Of a DNA stretch of 64,000 nt, positions 1-12,902 are shown piece by piece; positions within the stretch are counted from its first letter, which is position 1, and each line of letters begins with the position of its first letter. A program made the translations under genes and the position numbers. The notes under the pieces were generated by a model, which was not told the DNA's origin, searched no databases, and saw nothing but the letters and a program-made list of their open reading frames with translations. The stretch is from Lophium mytilinum. Taxonomy: Eukaryota; Ascomycota; Dothideomycetes; Mytilinidiales; Mytilinidiaceae. Where the stretch lies: NCBI GenBank assembly GCA_010093605.1, contig MU004199.1:627609-691608 (forward strand), read 5' to 3'.

Positions 1-150
1 GAAGCCTTGGGTTGCACAGCGCTATTTTTTTTGTACTTATCAGTATCAATCTGAAACTATTTACTATCCGTCTAGTGACCCTCGATCATTGCGAACCAGC
101 CCAGTCGTGACACATTAGAAACGTCATTGTCTGCCCTCTACATTCTGAAT

Positions 151-2042
<1,892 letters not shown>

Positions 2043-3129
2043 TTTGTCGAGTTATCGCCGTTGAGGAAAGGGGAACTAAACTAAAAGCTGGGACGGGACG
2101 GTTAACGACAGACAAACACAGCAGGTGCGGGGTATCAATGGCTCACGTTGGATTTCAGCGGAAAAACCTGCAAGCACGAAGCTTTACAAAGGTCAATTGA
2201 CAAGAAAGAAGAGTTTAGTAGAGGGTTCTGCGGTGGTGTGGCCGGAGGTGTCGTGATGTTTTAAGGGAGAAAGTGCTCTTGGAGAAATGACGACTGTTGG
2301 CGGGGCACCTTTAGGTTGTTGGCGAAGTGGACCTAAGAGTGTGGGGGGATCCGTTGCTCACAGCACTCGTCCTTGAGCACTCGGGACGCTCCTATATTTC
2401 AATTGGGCTTGATTATTGCGGTCTTCTACTGAATGATCGCATTCATAATGGATTATAGTGCAATGAAGCCCATGAGCTAGCTTGATGAATAACCTCACTA
2501 AGCACTACTCCCACATCACGTAATGCTTTACACCTCCGAGACGGCGGGTGTTGCGGAAGAGAGGTTCGAACACTGCTCAGTGGTTACAAGTATTATGAGC
2601 GTTCGAGATTCACGATAATGCTCTCTACATGTGTGCATGCCTCACCACAGTGAAGCTCCGATATCGCTCACAGGAAAGACGTACAGTGGTGTCTTGACTA
2701 CGATTTCCGTTCATTCACTACTGTATCGGTTGTATCAGTAGTTGGGCAAACATTGACAGACCAGCTGCGTAATCGGGCTGCCTCAAGTCATATCATGGAC
2801 TGCAGCATGCTCTAAGTACTGTGTTGGATTTGATAGTTACAAGCAAGCAGTGTTCAAGATGCTACCGGGCGCCAGAATGCCAAACCCAATTCTCGCCATG
2901 AACAAGAAGATCTGCCCGCCATTGATCCCACCCAAAGGAAAGAAAAAGAACTGCCCGCAGCTTCAAGTCACACAGCAGTGAGCATACGCGGTGCACAGCG
3001 AGTGATGTGAGCATCGTCTTCCCATACGCGACTGCCCAGCAGCGAGCGTGGCTGGTGAATAGTAAACTGCCGCTTCTGCGCCTCGAATGTCGTTGGACTC
3101 GTGATGGTTTGCTTTTGGACAATGCCTGT
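2043..3129. other. Intergenic region, PGI1 promoter side
   Basis: About 1.1 kb between the PGI1 start codon and the stop codon of the kinase gene. It should hold the PGI1 promoter and the kinase 3' UTR. I see no convincing ORF, tRNA or repeat. Confidence 0.6.
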
Positions 3130-5317
3130 CTATCTCTCCGAAACACCTTCGAACGACGGGTCCTTTACACTCCCGCCGGCATCTCCGAGACCGGCGACTG
3201 GTCGGTTGTATGACCAGCCCGCGAACTGCTGTTGCATTGTTTGAGACAACATAGGCCCATCCACGTACGAGTCAGTGGGCGCCTCTGATGTGAATTCTCG
3301 GTCGAAGTTGGCAGTATCTCGTTGATCAACCTAGATAGATGAGAAGAGCATAGGATAGATGATCATTGAGGTCACTTACCACATTGGGCTTGAAGCTGGG
3401 CTCGTACTTGCGCTCCAAGAGCTTCCGCCAGTCGATACTGTGGAAGAAGTAATGAGATTTGATCTCCGCGGCACCCTTAGCACCCAAACGCTTCTCTGCG
3501 TTCCTGTCAAGAAGTCGGGTGAGAAGATCGCGTGCAGCGGGCGGCACAATTTCGGGTCCAGGGAAATGTAGGGGTTCTGTAAGAATCTTCCGGTACATGT
3601 CGTTGGTGTTTTCGTCGTAGAAGGGTGGTAGACCAGTCAGCATCTCATATAGAAGGACACCAAGCGTCCACCAATCGACGGTCTTGGTATAACCAGCGCC
3701 CGTGAGAAGTTCAGGAGCCAGATACTCCGGGGTTCCGCAGAAAGCTATCAACTGTTAGCAGGGCTTCGAGTGATACAAGGGTTTTTCTTACTGTTGGTCC
3801 TGTCTTCGTCTTTCATATCAAGCTTGCAAAGACCGAAGTCGCAGAGCGCAATATGTCCCGTATAATCTAGAAGAATATTTTCTGGCTTCAGGTCACGGTA
3901 AATGACATTGAACCCGTGCAAGCACTCCAAAGCACATAGTAGTTCTGCGGCGTAAAATCGAGCTCGGTTGATATCGAAGCGCTGCTCTTTCTGGAGATGG
4001 TGGAACAATTCACCGCCATTGACGAAAGCGAGGACGAGATACAGCTTCTCGGGTGATTGAAATGAGAACTTCAGTGGCACGATGAACGGATTGTTGATTT
4101 GAGCGAGGACCGATCGCTCGGCAAGAGTATGTGCGACTTCGGAGCGCGAGATGATATGGGCCTTTCGGATTGTCTTCAGCGCATAGATACGATGTGTGTC
4201 ACGCTTCCTGCATCCCTGATTAGTCCCCGGTTTTACAACATCTCAAACTTGCACAACTTACTGGACTTGCATGACCTTGCCGAAACTGCCCTTGCCGACG
4301 ACCTTGAGCAACTCGAAATCCTCAATCGTCAGTTTGTCTTGACGGTTCTCAACAAAGTTGACGCCGATCCTCATAGAACCTGTTCCATATCCAAGGTTGA
4401 TCCAATCAGCACCCGCCTGCGCCTTTCCGCGCTCCGACTCGGCGTGAGCTGCCGCCGCCTTTTCCTTATCTTTCTTGCTCAGCTTCTGGTCCTCCACATA
4501 TGGCTGCTGCTCCTCGAAGCGGGGGTGGACCTTGCAGGTGCCGATGAAGATATCGTCGTTTCTGCCGGCATTGGGAGCTGCGGAGGGATTGCGAATATAG
4601 AGGGAGATGTTCAGTTCAGTTGTCCGCGAGACATCGAATTTGTATTGTGTGTTTCCCCCTGCCCAGAGCGGGTTTTCCGGGGTACCTTGCACGGCGTTGA
4701 TGAAGACTTGCTGCTTGTCAAAATCGACGAGAGCATACGGGAGGTATTTTGAAGAGTAGCGGCCGTGGATAGTAGGGACCGCGTTGATGCTTCCAGCTGC
4801 GGACTGCGGTCGGTTGTTGGAGTATGAGCCAGCTACACCCTGGTTTCGTGATGACGAATTCGGTCTCATCGACCCTGCAACAGAGAAACCTCCTGTGGAG
4901 AGCGAGCCTTGATGATGACCGCTCGTAGTAAAGGCAGCCTCCGAGCCCGCAGGGAGAGAGAAGCCCTTGCCCTCGTAAAGCGTTACTATGAGAATACCTG
5001 GCTTCAGGGGTTGTGGTGGAGGGGCTGCAATCGCTTCAGATGCAGCTTTGGTTGTTAGCAACGTCTTGAGAATACATTTGAACAGGCCTACCGATGCCAT
5101 TGGGGTCCTTCGGGTCGACGAGAGTCGCGCTGCTCGCCGTACTCGAGGGCTTTGGTGTGCTGTCCGCGACTATGGTCGAGGTAGACGAAGAACGGCTGAA
5201 GGTGTTCGCTAATGGGGCCAAATGCGTCTCCTTGAGCTCTGTTGGAGATGAGATACTTGCTTCCAACAGCGTGTCACCAAGCGGGTTCTACTTACTCTTG
5301 GTGAGTTTCCAGGACAT
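3130..5317 (-). CDS. SCH9: C2-domain AGC protein kinase, SCH9/SchA type
   Basis: Nutrient-signalling AGC Ser/Thr kinase, the fungal S6K/Akt-like effector of TORC1. Six exons: 5317-5296, 5238-5092, 5045-4262, 4207-3792, 3744-3380 and 3330-3130; 644 aa. The 22-nt first exon gives MSWKLTK and splices into KLKETHLAPLANTF, a start I recognise from SchA proteins. A C2 domain begins near residue 70 (ILIVTLYEGKGF). The kinase domain starts near 300 with the glycine loop GKGSFGKV, then ALK lysine, RDLKPEN, DFG and the activation-loop threonine in TFCGTPEY, whose codon spans an intron. The C-terminal hydrophobic motif FAGWSY holds the expected phospho-serine. All key residues are present. Divergent from ADA2 over about 550 bp. 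Family assignment is firm; the exact name is by domain order. Confidence 0.95.
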
Positions 5318-5864
5318 GATTGCGGTGGTCGCCCGAGGGGGCCTTCACTCTGGGGTAAGACCGAGCGCGGTGAAGGCGGGGGGAGTGAAGTGGAGTAGCG
5401 AGCTGGCGGGCAGCGATATCTCAGCGGCTTCTAAGCTGCGACTAAGAGTTGTGGTAGAGACGAACACAGCGGGCTCAGTAGTAACTCGAGAACGGAGTGT
5501 TTGGATGCAGAGAGTGGCGAGGAGGTTGGTAAAGAGTGTTGATGGCTGAGTGAAGACGGGCTCGCTCCTCTGCGAGGATTGGACTGGCAACGAAACGCCG
5601 CTAACTCGGCGGTCAGGGTACGGTACCAGGTATCCTCAGCCCGACCTCAAAGCGCGGATTGTCGACGACATGCGCTGCGCCGACCCTCTTTGCCACCCTA
5701 AACTCGAAGCTATTCACTGCATCGCGGCCCCCGAGCTCCTCCTCCACCCGCCACGTCGTACTGCCCTTATCACCGCGTTGAGGGCCAAGGGGCGTTGAGG
5801 GCGCATCAACACAACCCACCGGCCACCCCCTCTCTCACACCGCCATCACGTCCTGCATGGCAGC
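5318..5864. promoter_or_regulatory. Shared divergent promoter, SCH9-like and ADA2
   Basis: A 547-bp gap between two divergent start codons. It must contain both promoters and 5' UTRs. Short ORFs exist on both strands, but none resembles a gene. No specific site could be assigned. Confidence 0.55.
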
Positions 5865-7502
5865 ATGGGGCTTATCAAGAAGAAGACGGCCTCGCGGGGC
5901 ACCGAGGGCGGCGTGAAGTACGTCTGCGACGTGTGCTCCGCCGACATCACCTCTACTGTGAGTGCCCACGATGCGCGACCGCATCACTTTCGTCCGACCT
6001 CAGCCTCCGAGAACGCCAAGACTGACATTATTTAGGTCCGAATACGCTGTGCCAACGCCGCCTGCCACGAATACGACCTCTGCGTGCCGTGTTTCGCGGA
6101 CGGCAAGTTCTCGCGCGACCACGACCCCAAGACGCACTCGTTCCAAGTCATCGAGCAGCACTCGATACCGATATTCACCGAGGACTGGGGCGCCGACGAG
6201 GAGTTGGCATTGCTGGAAGGCGCCGAAACATACGGGCTCGGGTCATGGTCCGATATAGCAGACCACATTGGCGGCTACCGGACCAAGGATGAGGTTCGGG
6301 AACACTACATCGATACCTATCTAAACAGCTCCAAGTTCCCTCTTCCCGAGCACGCTAGTCCAAACGACAAACAACTTAGCGATGCAGTTCCCCGCGAGGT
6401 CTTCCAGGCTCGGAAGAAGCGGAGGATCGAGGATAGAAAAGAGGATGCAAAAAATGCGCCTCCTGCCACACCCAAACAGAAGCCAACCGCTAGTGTACCG
6501 GCATGTCATGAAGTCCAAGGCTACATGCCAGGTCGGCTGGAATTTGAAACGGAGTATTTCAACGAAGCCGAGGAAGCCGTGCAGCACATGCAGTTTGACC
6601 CCGGAGATGGTGTGAACCAACGAACCGGGGAAACAGAACCCGAGATGGAGCTCAAGATGACGGTGATGGAGATCTACAACTCGCGGTTGGATGCGCGGGT
6701 AGAGAGGAAAAAGATCATATTCGAGCACAAACTACTAGAGTACAAGAAGAACGCCCTAGCGGATAAGAAACGCACGAAGGAGGAACGAGAACTAATGAAT
6801 AAAGCCAAGCCCTTTGCGCGAATGATGAAGCACGAAGACTTTAAAAGCTTCTGCGAGGGGCTGGAGTACGAACACAATCTAAGACAGGCCATCGGCTGTC
6901 TGCAAGAATGGAGGCAATTGCAGATTGGAGATCTGAAGTCTGGCGAAAAATACGAGCAAGAGAAGCAGCTACGACAGAGTCGGGGCCCGCCAGTAGGCCA
7001 ATTCGATCGAATGGCAGCCGGCCGCATCAGCAAGCCAACGCCGCCCGTAGAAACACCATCCGCAACCACTGCATTGACATCACCAGGACTGGCATTGCGC
7101 CTGAACAACGGCCTATCAACACCCCCACCCGACAGAATCCTTCCAAATGGGACCAACGGAGTCAACGGCACCAACGGCTTGACCAACGGCGTAGGCATAG
7201 CACAACACGTCAAGCCCAAGTTCTCCATCCAAGCCCTCCCAAACACCGTCCCGCTCAAGTTCGGCAAAGAGAACCAAGCCGATCTGCACCTCCTCACGCC
7301 CGAAGAGCAAGAAGTCTGCAGCATCCTGCGCATCATGCCGAAACCCTACATGGTCATCAAAGAGGCGATGCTCCGCGAAGCACTAAAACAAGGCGGTAGC
7401 ATGAAGAGGAAGATGGCACGGGACGTGTGCAAGATCGACGTCAACAAGTGCGGCAAGCTCTTCGACTTTTTCGTTTACAGCGGGTGGATTACCAAGGCAT
7501 AG
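5865..7502 (+). CDS. ADA2: Transcriptional adaptor Ada2 (SAGA)
   Basis: Subunit of the histone acetyltransferase module of SAGA/ADA, which stimulates Gcn5 on nucleosomes. Two exons, 5865-5957 and 6036-7502, separated by an intron with donor GTGAGT and acceptor TTTAG; 519 aa. An N-terminal ZZ zinc finger (CDVC, then [16 protein letters not shown], then the HDPKTHSF end) spans roughly residues 20-65. A SANT domain follows ([20 protein letters not shown], residues 74-93), and a C-terminal SWIRM domain covers about 430-519 ([20 protein letters not shown]). Another ATG at 5857 is out of frame, so 5865 is the start. Low-complexity [11 protein letters not shown] lies between the SANT and SWIRM domains. 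Convergent with the glycyl-tRNA synthetase gene downstream. Confidence 0.96.
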
Positions 7503-7799
7503 CGGGCGGGTCTGCTTACTCTATCATTGCACGGAGTACCTCGTTTTGGGAGGCTGGGAGGCTAGTGGCGTTACGCTTTTGATACCCGGAGCGTGAGCTG
7601 GATATGTTTCGGTATGGACGGCAACGGTGTATAGCACTGTTTATGTAGACAGTATTCAATTGAAACAGATTGATTGTTTAGTACTCCTAGTGGCTATTTG
7701 ACGAAATGCTTGGTGTCCCGGCTTTTGATCACATTTCTGTTGACCTCTGCGGTTACTGCAGATATTAGGCTACCTTTCAACCAGCATGACATATACTAT
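7503..7799. other. ADA2 3' flank
   Basis: Non-coding 3' region of ADA2 up to the first unit of the 151-bp tandem repeat. No gene seen. Confidence 0.5.
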
Positions 7800-8101
7800 T
7801 CAGGCCACCCTCTACAGTGCTATCAAGCTCGCAAAAGCAAAGCCGCAGTAGTACATTGTTAAGCTTATAAATCTTCTTAAACGCGAATATGGGGTTAACA
7901 TAAACACCATAGAAATCAAGCTACCTGATAACTAGTAAGCCACTTGCCAGTTAGGCCACTCCCAACGGCGCTATCGAGCGCGCAAGAGTGCAGCCACGGT
8001 AGTATGATATTAAGCTTATAGGTCTTCTTAAACGCGAATATAGGGCTAGAATGAACACCATAGAAATCAAGCTACCTCATAACTAGGAAGCCACCAGCCA
8101 C
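7800..8101. repeat. Two 151-bp tandem copies of the GRS1 3' end and flank
   Basis: Unit 1 is 7800-7950 and unit 2 is 7951-8101, each 151 bp. Both share long blocks such as TCTTCTTAAACGCGAATA and CACCATAGAAATCAAGCTAC. Each unit begins with a version of the last bases of the glycyl-tRNA synthetase gene (TTAGGCCAC, the reverse complement of its final codons and stop). The real gene end at 8102 starts the third, partial unit. Confidence 0.85.
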
Positions 8102-10423
8102 TTAGGCCACCCCAAACGCCGGCAACCTCCCCTCAACCTCCTCCCACACCTCGGTACCAGTAACCATCCTCACGATCGCGTCCACAATCTCCTCCTGCGA
8201 CGCCCGCACTTGCCTCGTACTATCCCTCTCCCGCAACGTCACACTCCCATCCCTCACAGACTCGAAGTCCACTGTAACGCCAAACGGCGTGCCGAGCTCG
8301 TCGTTCCGCGCATACCGCTTCCCGAGCGTCGCGGAGCTGTCGTCGATGCGGTTGGAGATGCCCAGCGCGCGGAGTTTCCGGGAAAGCGTGTGTAGGATGG
8401 GGCGGAAGGCGGGTTGGGCGGAGAGGGGGACGAGGAGGACTTTTGTGGGGGCGATGGAGGGGGGGAGGGAGAGGACCTGGGGCGCTGTTAGTGATGGATG
8501 TCTTCGGGTGTATAATCACAGTATCAAGCCATAAGTCTTGACGCGCAGACTCGTTACAGCTTGGCTCCAAGTTGCCTACTTGACACCACTGTCTAGGGTC
8601 CCCCTATAGGATCTCGAAGATCCAAGGGTTATGTCGAGGTTCAAGCGGTGCAGTTTGGACTACATCTTTGTCTAATGGGTGCTCAGCAACCAGGGTACCC
8701 CCAACAAAGGCGTCAAGTGTGCAAGTTGGAGCCAAGCTGTAATGAATCTGTGTGCCCAGACTTGTGGCCTGTCACTCTAGGCAAGGGAGAGGGGAGACTT
8801 ACCTCACGCGCGACATCGCCTTCGCGATGCCAGTAGACGTGCTCGAGGAGGCTGTATAGGATGCGCCCGATGCCGAAGGAGGGCTCGATGACGTTGGGGG
8901 TGTATTCGCGGATGTGCTCTACGCGTGTGACGTTTGAGATTGTGATGAGTTCGCTGCCGAGGGTGATGTCTGGGATGCTGGCTGATAGATGGAGTGTGAT
9001 TTCGCCTTCTTCGGCGAGGGTAGTGGCGGCAGGCTCGAGAGCGATTTGTGACAGCGCTGCGACGACTTCTTCAACGGCTTCTGTGTCTTCTCGGAGCAAC
9101 GGCTCAAGTTTCCCCTTGTCTAGCATTGTTTGCCATTCTTCGACCCTCAGAGGCTCTGTGCGAGGTTCGCAAACCACTAGCGGTACCCCGGTTCTCTTCG
9201 CGTGGACTGTCAGGTCGTATGCACTACGATCTGCGCAACCAACACATTCGATCCAGCCATATGAGGTCAGTAGCTCTGCATCCCAGCAGTCGGTCGCGTA
9301 GTGCGCCATTTCGTTGGCAAGATGCTGTCGGAATCTCAACTTCTCCAATCTAATGCCCAACTTCTGGAGGAACAATTTGACGCGTGCTAGGAAGTACCCA
9401 AGAGTCTCGTTGTCGACGATACATTGCTCTACCGCCTCGCCAATTGTCATGCTGCGGAGGTCCTTCTTACCAGCTAACTGCGTATCGCGGTCCAATAACC
9501 TCAGCTCCACATCCCGCACCTCTTCGAACCTTTTATGCTTCTTCCCACCGTCTGGGTCAACGAAGTGCTCAATCTCTGCTAGAAGGAATTCCCGGACTCG
9601 TAGTAAGCCGGAGCGCGGCGCAATTTCGTTGCGGAATGCTTTGCCAATGCTTGCTGATGCAAAGGGCATCTGGTTCTCGTTGTACTCGAGGAGTTTGCGG
9701 AAGTTTACGAACTGGCCTTGGGCAGTTTCGGGACGAAGATAGGCTGGGACAGCGGCATCGGGGCCGGTGGAGGTCTTGAACATAAGGTTGAATGGGATTG
9801 GGGGGTGGACGGGGTTGTTGCCATTAAGGTTACGGATGTCGAATCGGTTGATTAGCTCGCCGAGTTCAGGGCCGTCGTAATTATCGATCTTTAGTTTAGT
9901 ATGTCAGCTTGAAAATCTTGCTATAAAAGATGTTGTTTTTGGATCGACGGACCTTGGCCAATATCTCGTCATACTCCTGTTTTGTCGAGTCGTCCAACCG
10001 TGTCGCCTCGACTTCCCTGGCCTCTCGCGCTCGCTTGTCCCCTTCCAGCCTCGCCTCCAATACACTCTCGACCAAATGATCAGCTCTTAAGAGATCACCG
10101 TTGACAGTATCCTTACACATCCAGTCCGCAAACTTCTCCACATGGCCACTCGTCTTGAACACTTCTTCAGGCGTCAGCATTGTACAGTCTAGCTCGAGCA
10201 TGTCTTCCTCGAGAACAAAGTGTTCCCGCCATGCTTCTACGATGTTGGCTTGTAAAGCACAGCCCGGTGGGCCATAGTCGTAGAGGCCCTTGCTGCCTTT
10301 CTTAATGTTGGTTCCTTCGCGGTAGATTTCGAAGGCTTCGGTGAAGAAGAAGCGGCGTTTGAGGAGGGAGGTGAAGGGTTTGCGGTCGAAGGGGACACCT
10401 GTGAGGGTTGTGGTGTCGGGCAT
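8102..10423 (-). CDS. GRS1: Glycyl-tRNA synthetase
   Basis: Class II aminoacyl-tRNA synthetase that charges tRNA-Gly; in fungi one gene usually serves both cytosol and mitochondria. Three exons: 10423-9953, 9888-8803 and 8476-8102; 643 aa. Visible features are the N-terminal motif [14 protein letters not shown], motif 2 around [12 protein letters not shown] with [16 protein letters not shown], and motif 3 [15 protein letters not shown]. The last exon is the anticodon-binding domain ([10 protein letters not shown], then [12 protein letters not shown] and [10 protein letters not shown]). The second intron (8477-8802, 326 nt) is far longer than its neighbours and contains an inverted-repeat element. 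The stop codon sits on the border of a 151-bp tandem duplication. No obvious mitochondrial presequence precedes MPDTTTLTG; an upstream or non-AUG start may supply one, as in yeast. Confidence 0.95.
8519..8777. mobile_element. MITE-like inverted-repeat element inside GRS1 intron 2
   Basis: About 260 bp. The left arm (8519-8586) and the reverse complement of the right arm (8709-8777) match over most of their length, for example TTACAGCTTGGCTCCAA in both. The ends begin CAGTATCAAGCC and close with GTCACTC. There is no coding capacity. The arms resemble those of the element at 16021-16251, so this is one family. Confidence 0.8.
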
Positions 10424-10941
10424 TGTGAATGGTTTTGAGTCTTATCACCGAGATAGTGATATATAGAAGTAGGTAGTTGAAAGAGTAGGAACTAGATAGA
10501 AATATGGAAATGTAGAGGATACCTTCCTACAAATGATTCTAAGGAATGACTAAGAGCTTAAATATGATTCAACGCTTAGGATGTGGATGTGGCTCAGCCA
10601 ACCTAGGAGTCATGGTGTTCCATGGTTTGAGATTGGCGCCTGTTGAGGCACAGCCGCTGGTAATTATAGCCATTGGTAGTTTACCGGCGTCGAATTACGA
10701 GAAAACGCTACCTTAACACCTACCTACCAGTCATCCAGCAACTTGACTCCTGGATCGTATTGTAATTCTCAGATGAAAGCTCCTCTTTTTAGCGCCTAGG
10801 TTCGGGGCAGGCCGATTCGACAGGCCGATATGTCACGTGCTCTCGTAGCCGAAAATTGTGAATCACCACACAATACTCTATAAAGATTGAGAAGGCGAGA
10901 TTGAAGTAAGGGAAGGAGGCACGCTAGGCAGGAAATAGGTG
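10424..10941. other. GRS1 upstream region
   Basis: GRS1 promoter side. No gene seen. CACGTG occurs once near 10833. Confidence 0.5.
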
Positions 10942-11064
10942 GCATACTCCAGCAGTTCAACACCGTCTGAGGTGCCCCGGAGAGCTATTAGGCTTGCCAA
11001 AGCTGCCCTTTTATAGATAGCAATAGGGTACCAGAGGACCTCAGACGGTGCTATTCAAGTGTAC
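10942..11064. mobile_element. Short palindromic MITE-like element (family B)
   Basis: CACCGTCTGAGGTG near 10971 and CCTCAGACGGTG near 11039 are inverted arms of an element of about 120 bp. A diverged relative of one arm lies at 13261-13299 in the opposite orientation. Confidence 0.65.
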
Positions 11065-11147
11065 AAAAATACAGAGATACTGAGAATACCTTACAGATAC
11101 GTAGAATGTCAATTCCTGCTCCCATGCGATCTTACCAAGGAAGTTGG

Positions 11148-11273
11148 TACATCTGTCTGCCACTGTATGGAGTGCCCCAGCAAGTTTCCACATCGCCCAA
11201 AAGTAAGAGTTCCTATCTCATTCACAAACTACACAATGCATCGAGGTACCACACACGGCGGCAGACAGATGTA
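11148..11273. mobile_element. MITE-like element (family A)
   Basis: A 126-bp element bounded by TACATCTGTCTGCC (11148) and its exact reverse complement GGCAGACAGATGTA (11260-11273). The interior has no ORF. The CTGTCTGCCACTG end is shared with the element at 12967. Confidence 0.75.
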
Positions 11274-11377
11274 TTAAAGGCCGAACGCCAGTCCTCAAAG
11301 GGGTATTTCCAAGCCACTAGCCTATCGCCAAACGCCTGAGAAGTAAAATCATTAGAGGCCTCTTTACTGTTTAGCCC

Positions 11378-12664
11378 TCACCTGGCATTCCACTTTCCTC
11401 GAGCCTGTCGCTTGTATGGCACATCAGAGAAGCTCTCATCCTCCATGTCATCGTCGAAATCCTCGATTTCGAACTTGCTACCAAGAGCTTCCTTGGCCTG
11501 CCTGAGCATCAACTTTGTTTGAGCACTCATCTTCCGTAATCGCATCTCCTCCTCCATTTCATCCCGTTTGACTTTGTTAATGAGGCGCTGCGACTCAGCG
11601 GGGAGGGGGCTAGTCTGCTGAACCTGGAACATAGCCGGTGATCCATAGCTCTGCCGGCTGTATTTGCGGAAGGCCGGCGATCCTGTATTCGACACCAAGG
11701 AGACGCGTGCTGACGATGTGCGGCGAGACAAGGGAATTCGTGAAGGCCTCTCACTCGAGCCGTGGGCCATGGAGGCTCGAGATACTGGGCGCGGGATCTG
11801 AGAGGGCGAAATAGGGGTCGATAGAGCTGGAAGGCGCCGTTCCGAAAGTCTTGGGCTTGACGCTCTAGAGTCTGCATCTCCTGAATCTTGTACCATTACC
11901 CACTCCCGATCATCTGTGCACAATCGTTTGATGGTTCGGGGGCGACTCTCATCCACAGGCGCTATTGACAAATCACCATAGTTTTCGGCTGGAAACCGAC
12001 CGGGGAGTGTGGAGGCGTCGGAGAATGTTTTCAAATCGGGGGTGTTCAATGACAGCTTTTCCCATACGTTCGACCCTGCCAGACCCTCCTGGATGTCGTA
12101 ACCCTGCCCACCACCAGCATGGAACCCTCTGAAGGGCACGACGCAATACTGCACCAGCTTTCCAGCCACTCCACCCACCATCGTAATGAGATTCCGTAGT
12201 GTCGACTGGCTCACTGATTGCCCGTCCATATCCGCAGGCGCAGTGTCCCAATATCCACGGCGCTGGCCCCCCAGGTTATGGTAGTCGTCGATCTCTCGCT
12301 GGAAGTTCGCTAGGACCTGTGGCGTTTCTGATCCTCCGGCCAGATGGTACTTTTCGTTCGCAAGCGGTGGCGGGCTCTTGGCATTGCCTGCGCGATCTAT
12401 CGACGCGCCCACGGAATGGTCCCAGAGATCGGAGCTGGGGAAGTACGAGTCCGAGATGTCGTGCCGCGAGCGCTTTTTGCTAGTGCTGAAGCTGTCGTTT
12501 CCTGTCGCGTGGTGTCTGCCTGGCCGGCCGGTAGCGAGAGCGGGAGTATGTGGGGGAGGGTTGAAGAAGATGGGTTTGGCGCCAGTGTGCGTATCGAGGA
12601 TCGGAGCCACGGGCGAGCCATATGACCCGGGCATGTGTCGCGGTCGGGGTGAGACGGCAGTCAT
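11378..12664 (-). CDS. Conserved-looking hypothetical protein, nuclear-type low-complexity
   Basis: Single-exon 428-aa ORF that I do not recognise. The N-terminal third is Pro/Ser-rich with a basic stretch, SKKRSRHD. Residues about 155-185 (TLRNLITMVGGVAGKLVQYC then VVPFRGF) form a hydrophobic or amphipathic segment. Next comes a WVMV motif after RTIKRLCTDDRE, then a Ser/Arg-rich region with repeated IPRPVSRAS and RIPLSRRTSS motifs. A charged C-terminal coiled-coil stretch (KVKRDEMEEEMRLRKMSAQT) ends in an acidic patch and a basic tail. This mix resembles nucleoporin or nuclear-envelope associated proteins such as the Nup60 style, but that is only an impression. Inverted-repeat elements lie on both sides of the gene. 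Confidence 0.75.
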   Translation of the reverse strand: MTAVSPRPRHMPGSYGSPVAPILDTHTGAKPIFFNPPPHTPALATGRPGRHHATGNDSFSTSKKRSRHDISDSYFPSSDLWDHSVGASIDRAGNAKSPPPLANEKYHLAGGSETPQVLANFQREIDDYHNLGGQRRGYWDTAPADMDGQSVSQSTLRNLITMVGGVAGKLVQYCVVPFRGFHAGGGQGYDIQEGLAGSNVWEKLSLNTPDLKTFSDASTLPGRFPAENYGDLSIAPVDESRPRTIKRLCTDDREWVMVQDSGDADSRASSPRLSERRLPALSTPISPSQIPRPVSRASMAHGSSERPSRIPLSRRTSSARVSLVSNTGSPAFRKYSRQSYGSPAMFQVQQTSPLPAESQRLINKVKRDEMEEEMRLRKMSAQTKLMLRQAKEALGSKFEIEDFDDDMEDESFSDVPYKRQARGKWNAR

Positions 12665-12902
12665 GATGCTGGATTTAGCAGTGATTGCGGGGAGAGCTCA
12701 GCTTGTAGGTGGATAGTTCTGGATAGAGTGAATGAATAGAGTTCCACCGACAGCCACAGAGTCTCTCAAAGATCCCCTTGATAGAGTGAGGCTGTTATGC
12801 GCCCATGGCGTGGAGGATGATGTGATGTTGGAGTTTGTTGTTGAGAGCTCTAATCGTTGCTGGGCGCTTTCTAGCGCGTGGCCCATGCGTCACGAGGCAC
12901 CT
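12665..12902. other. Upstream region of the 11378-12664 gene
   Basis: Promoter side of the minus-strand gene. No other gene seen. Confidence 0.5.
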
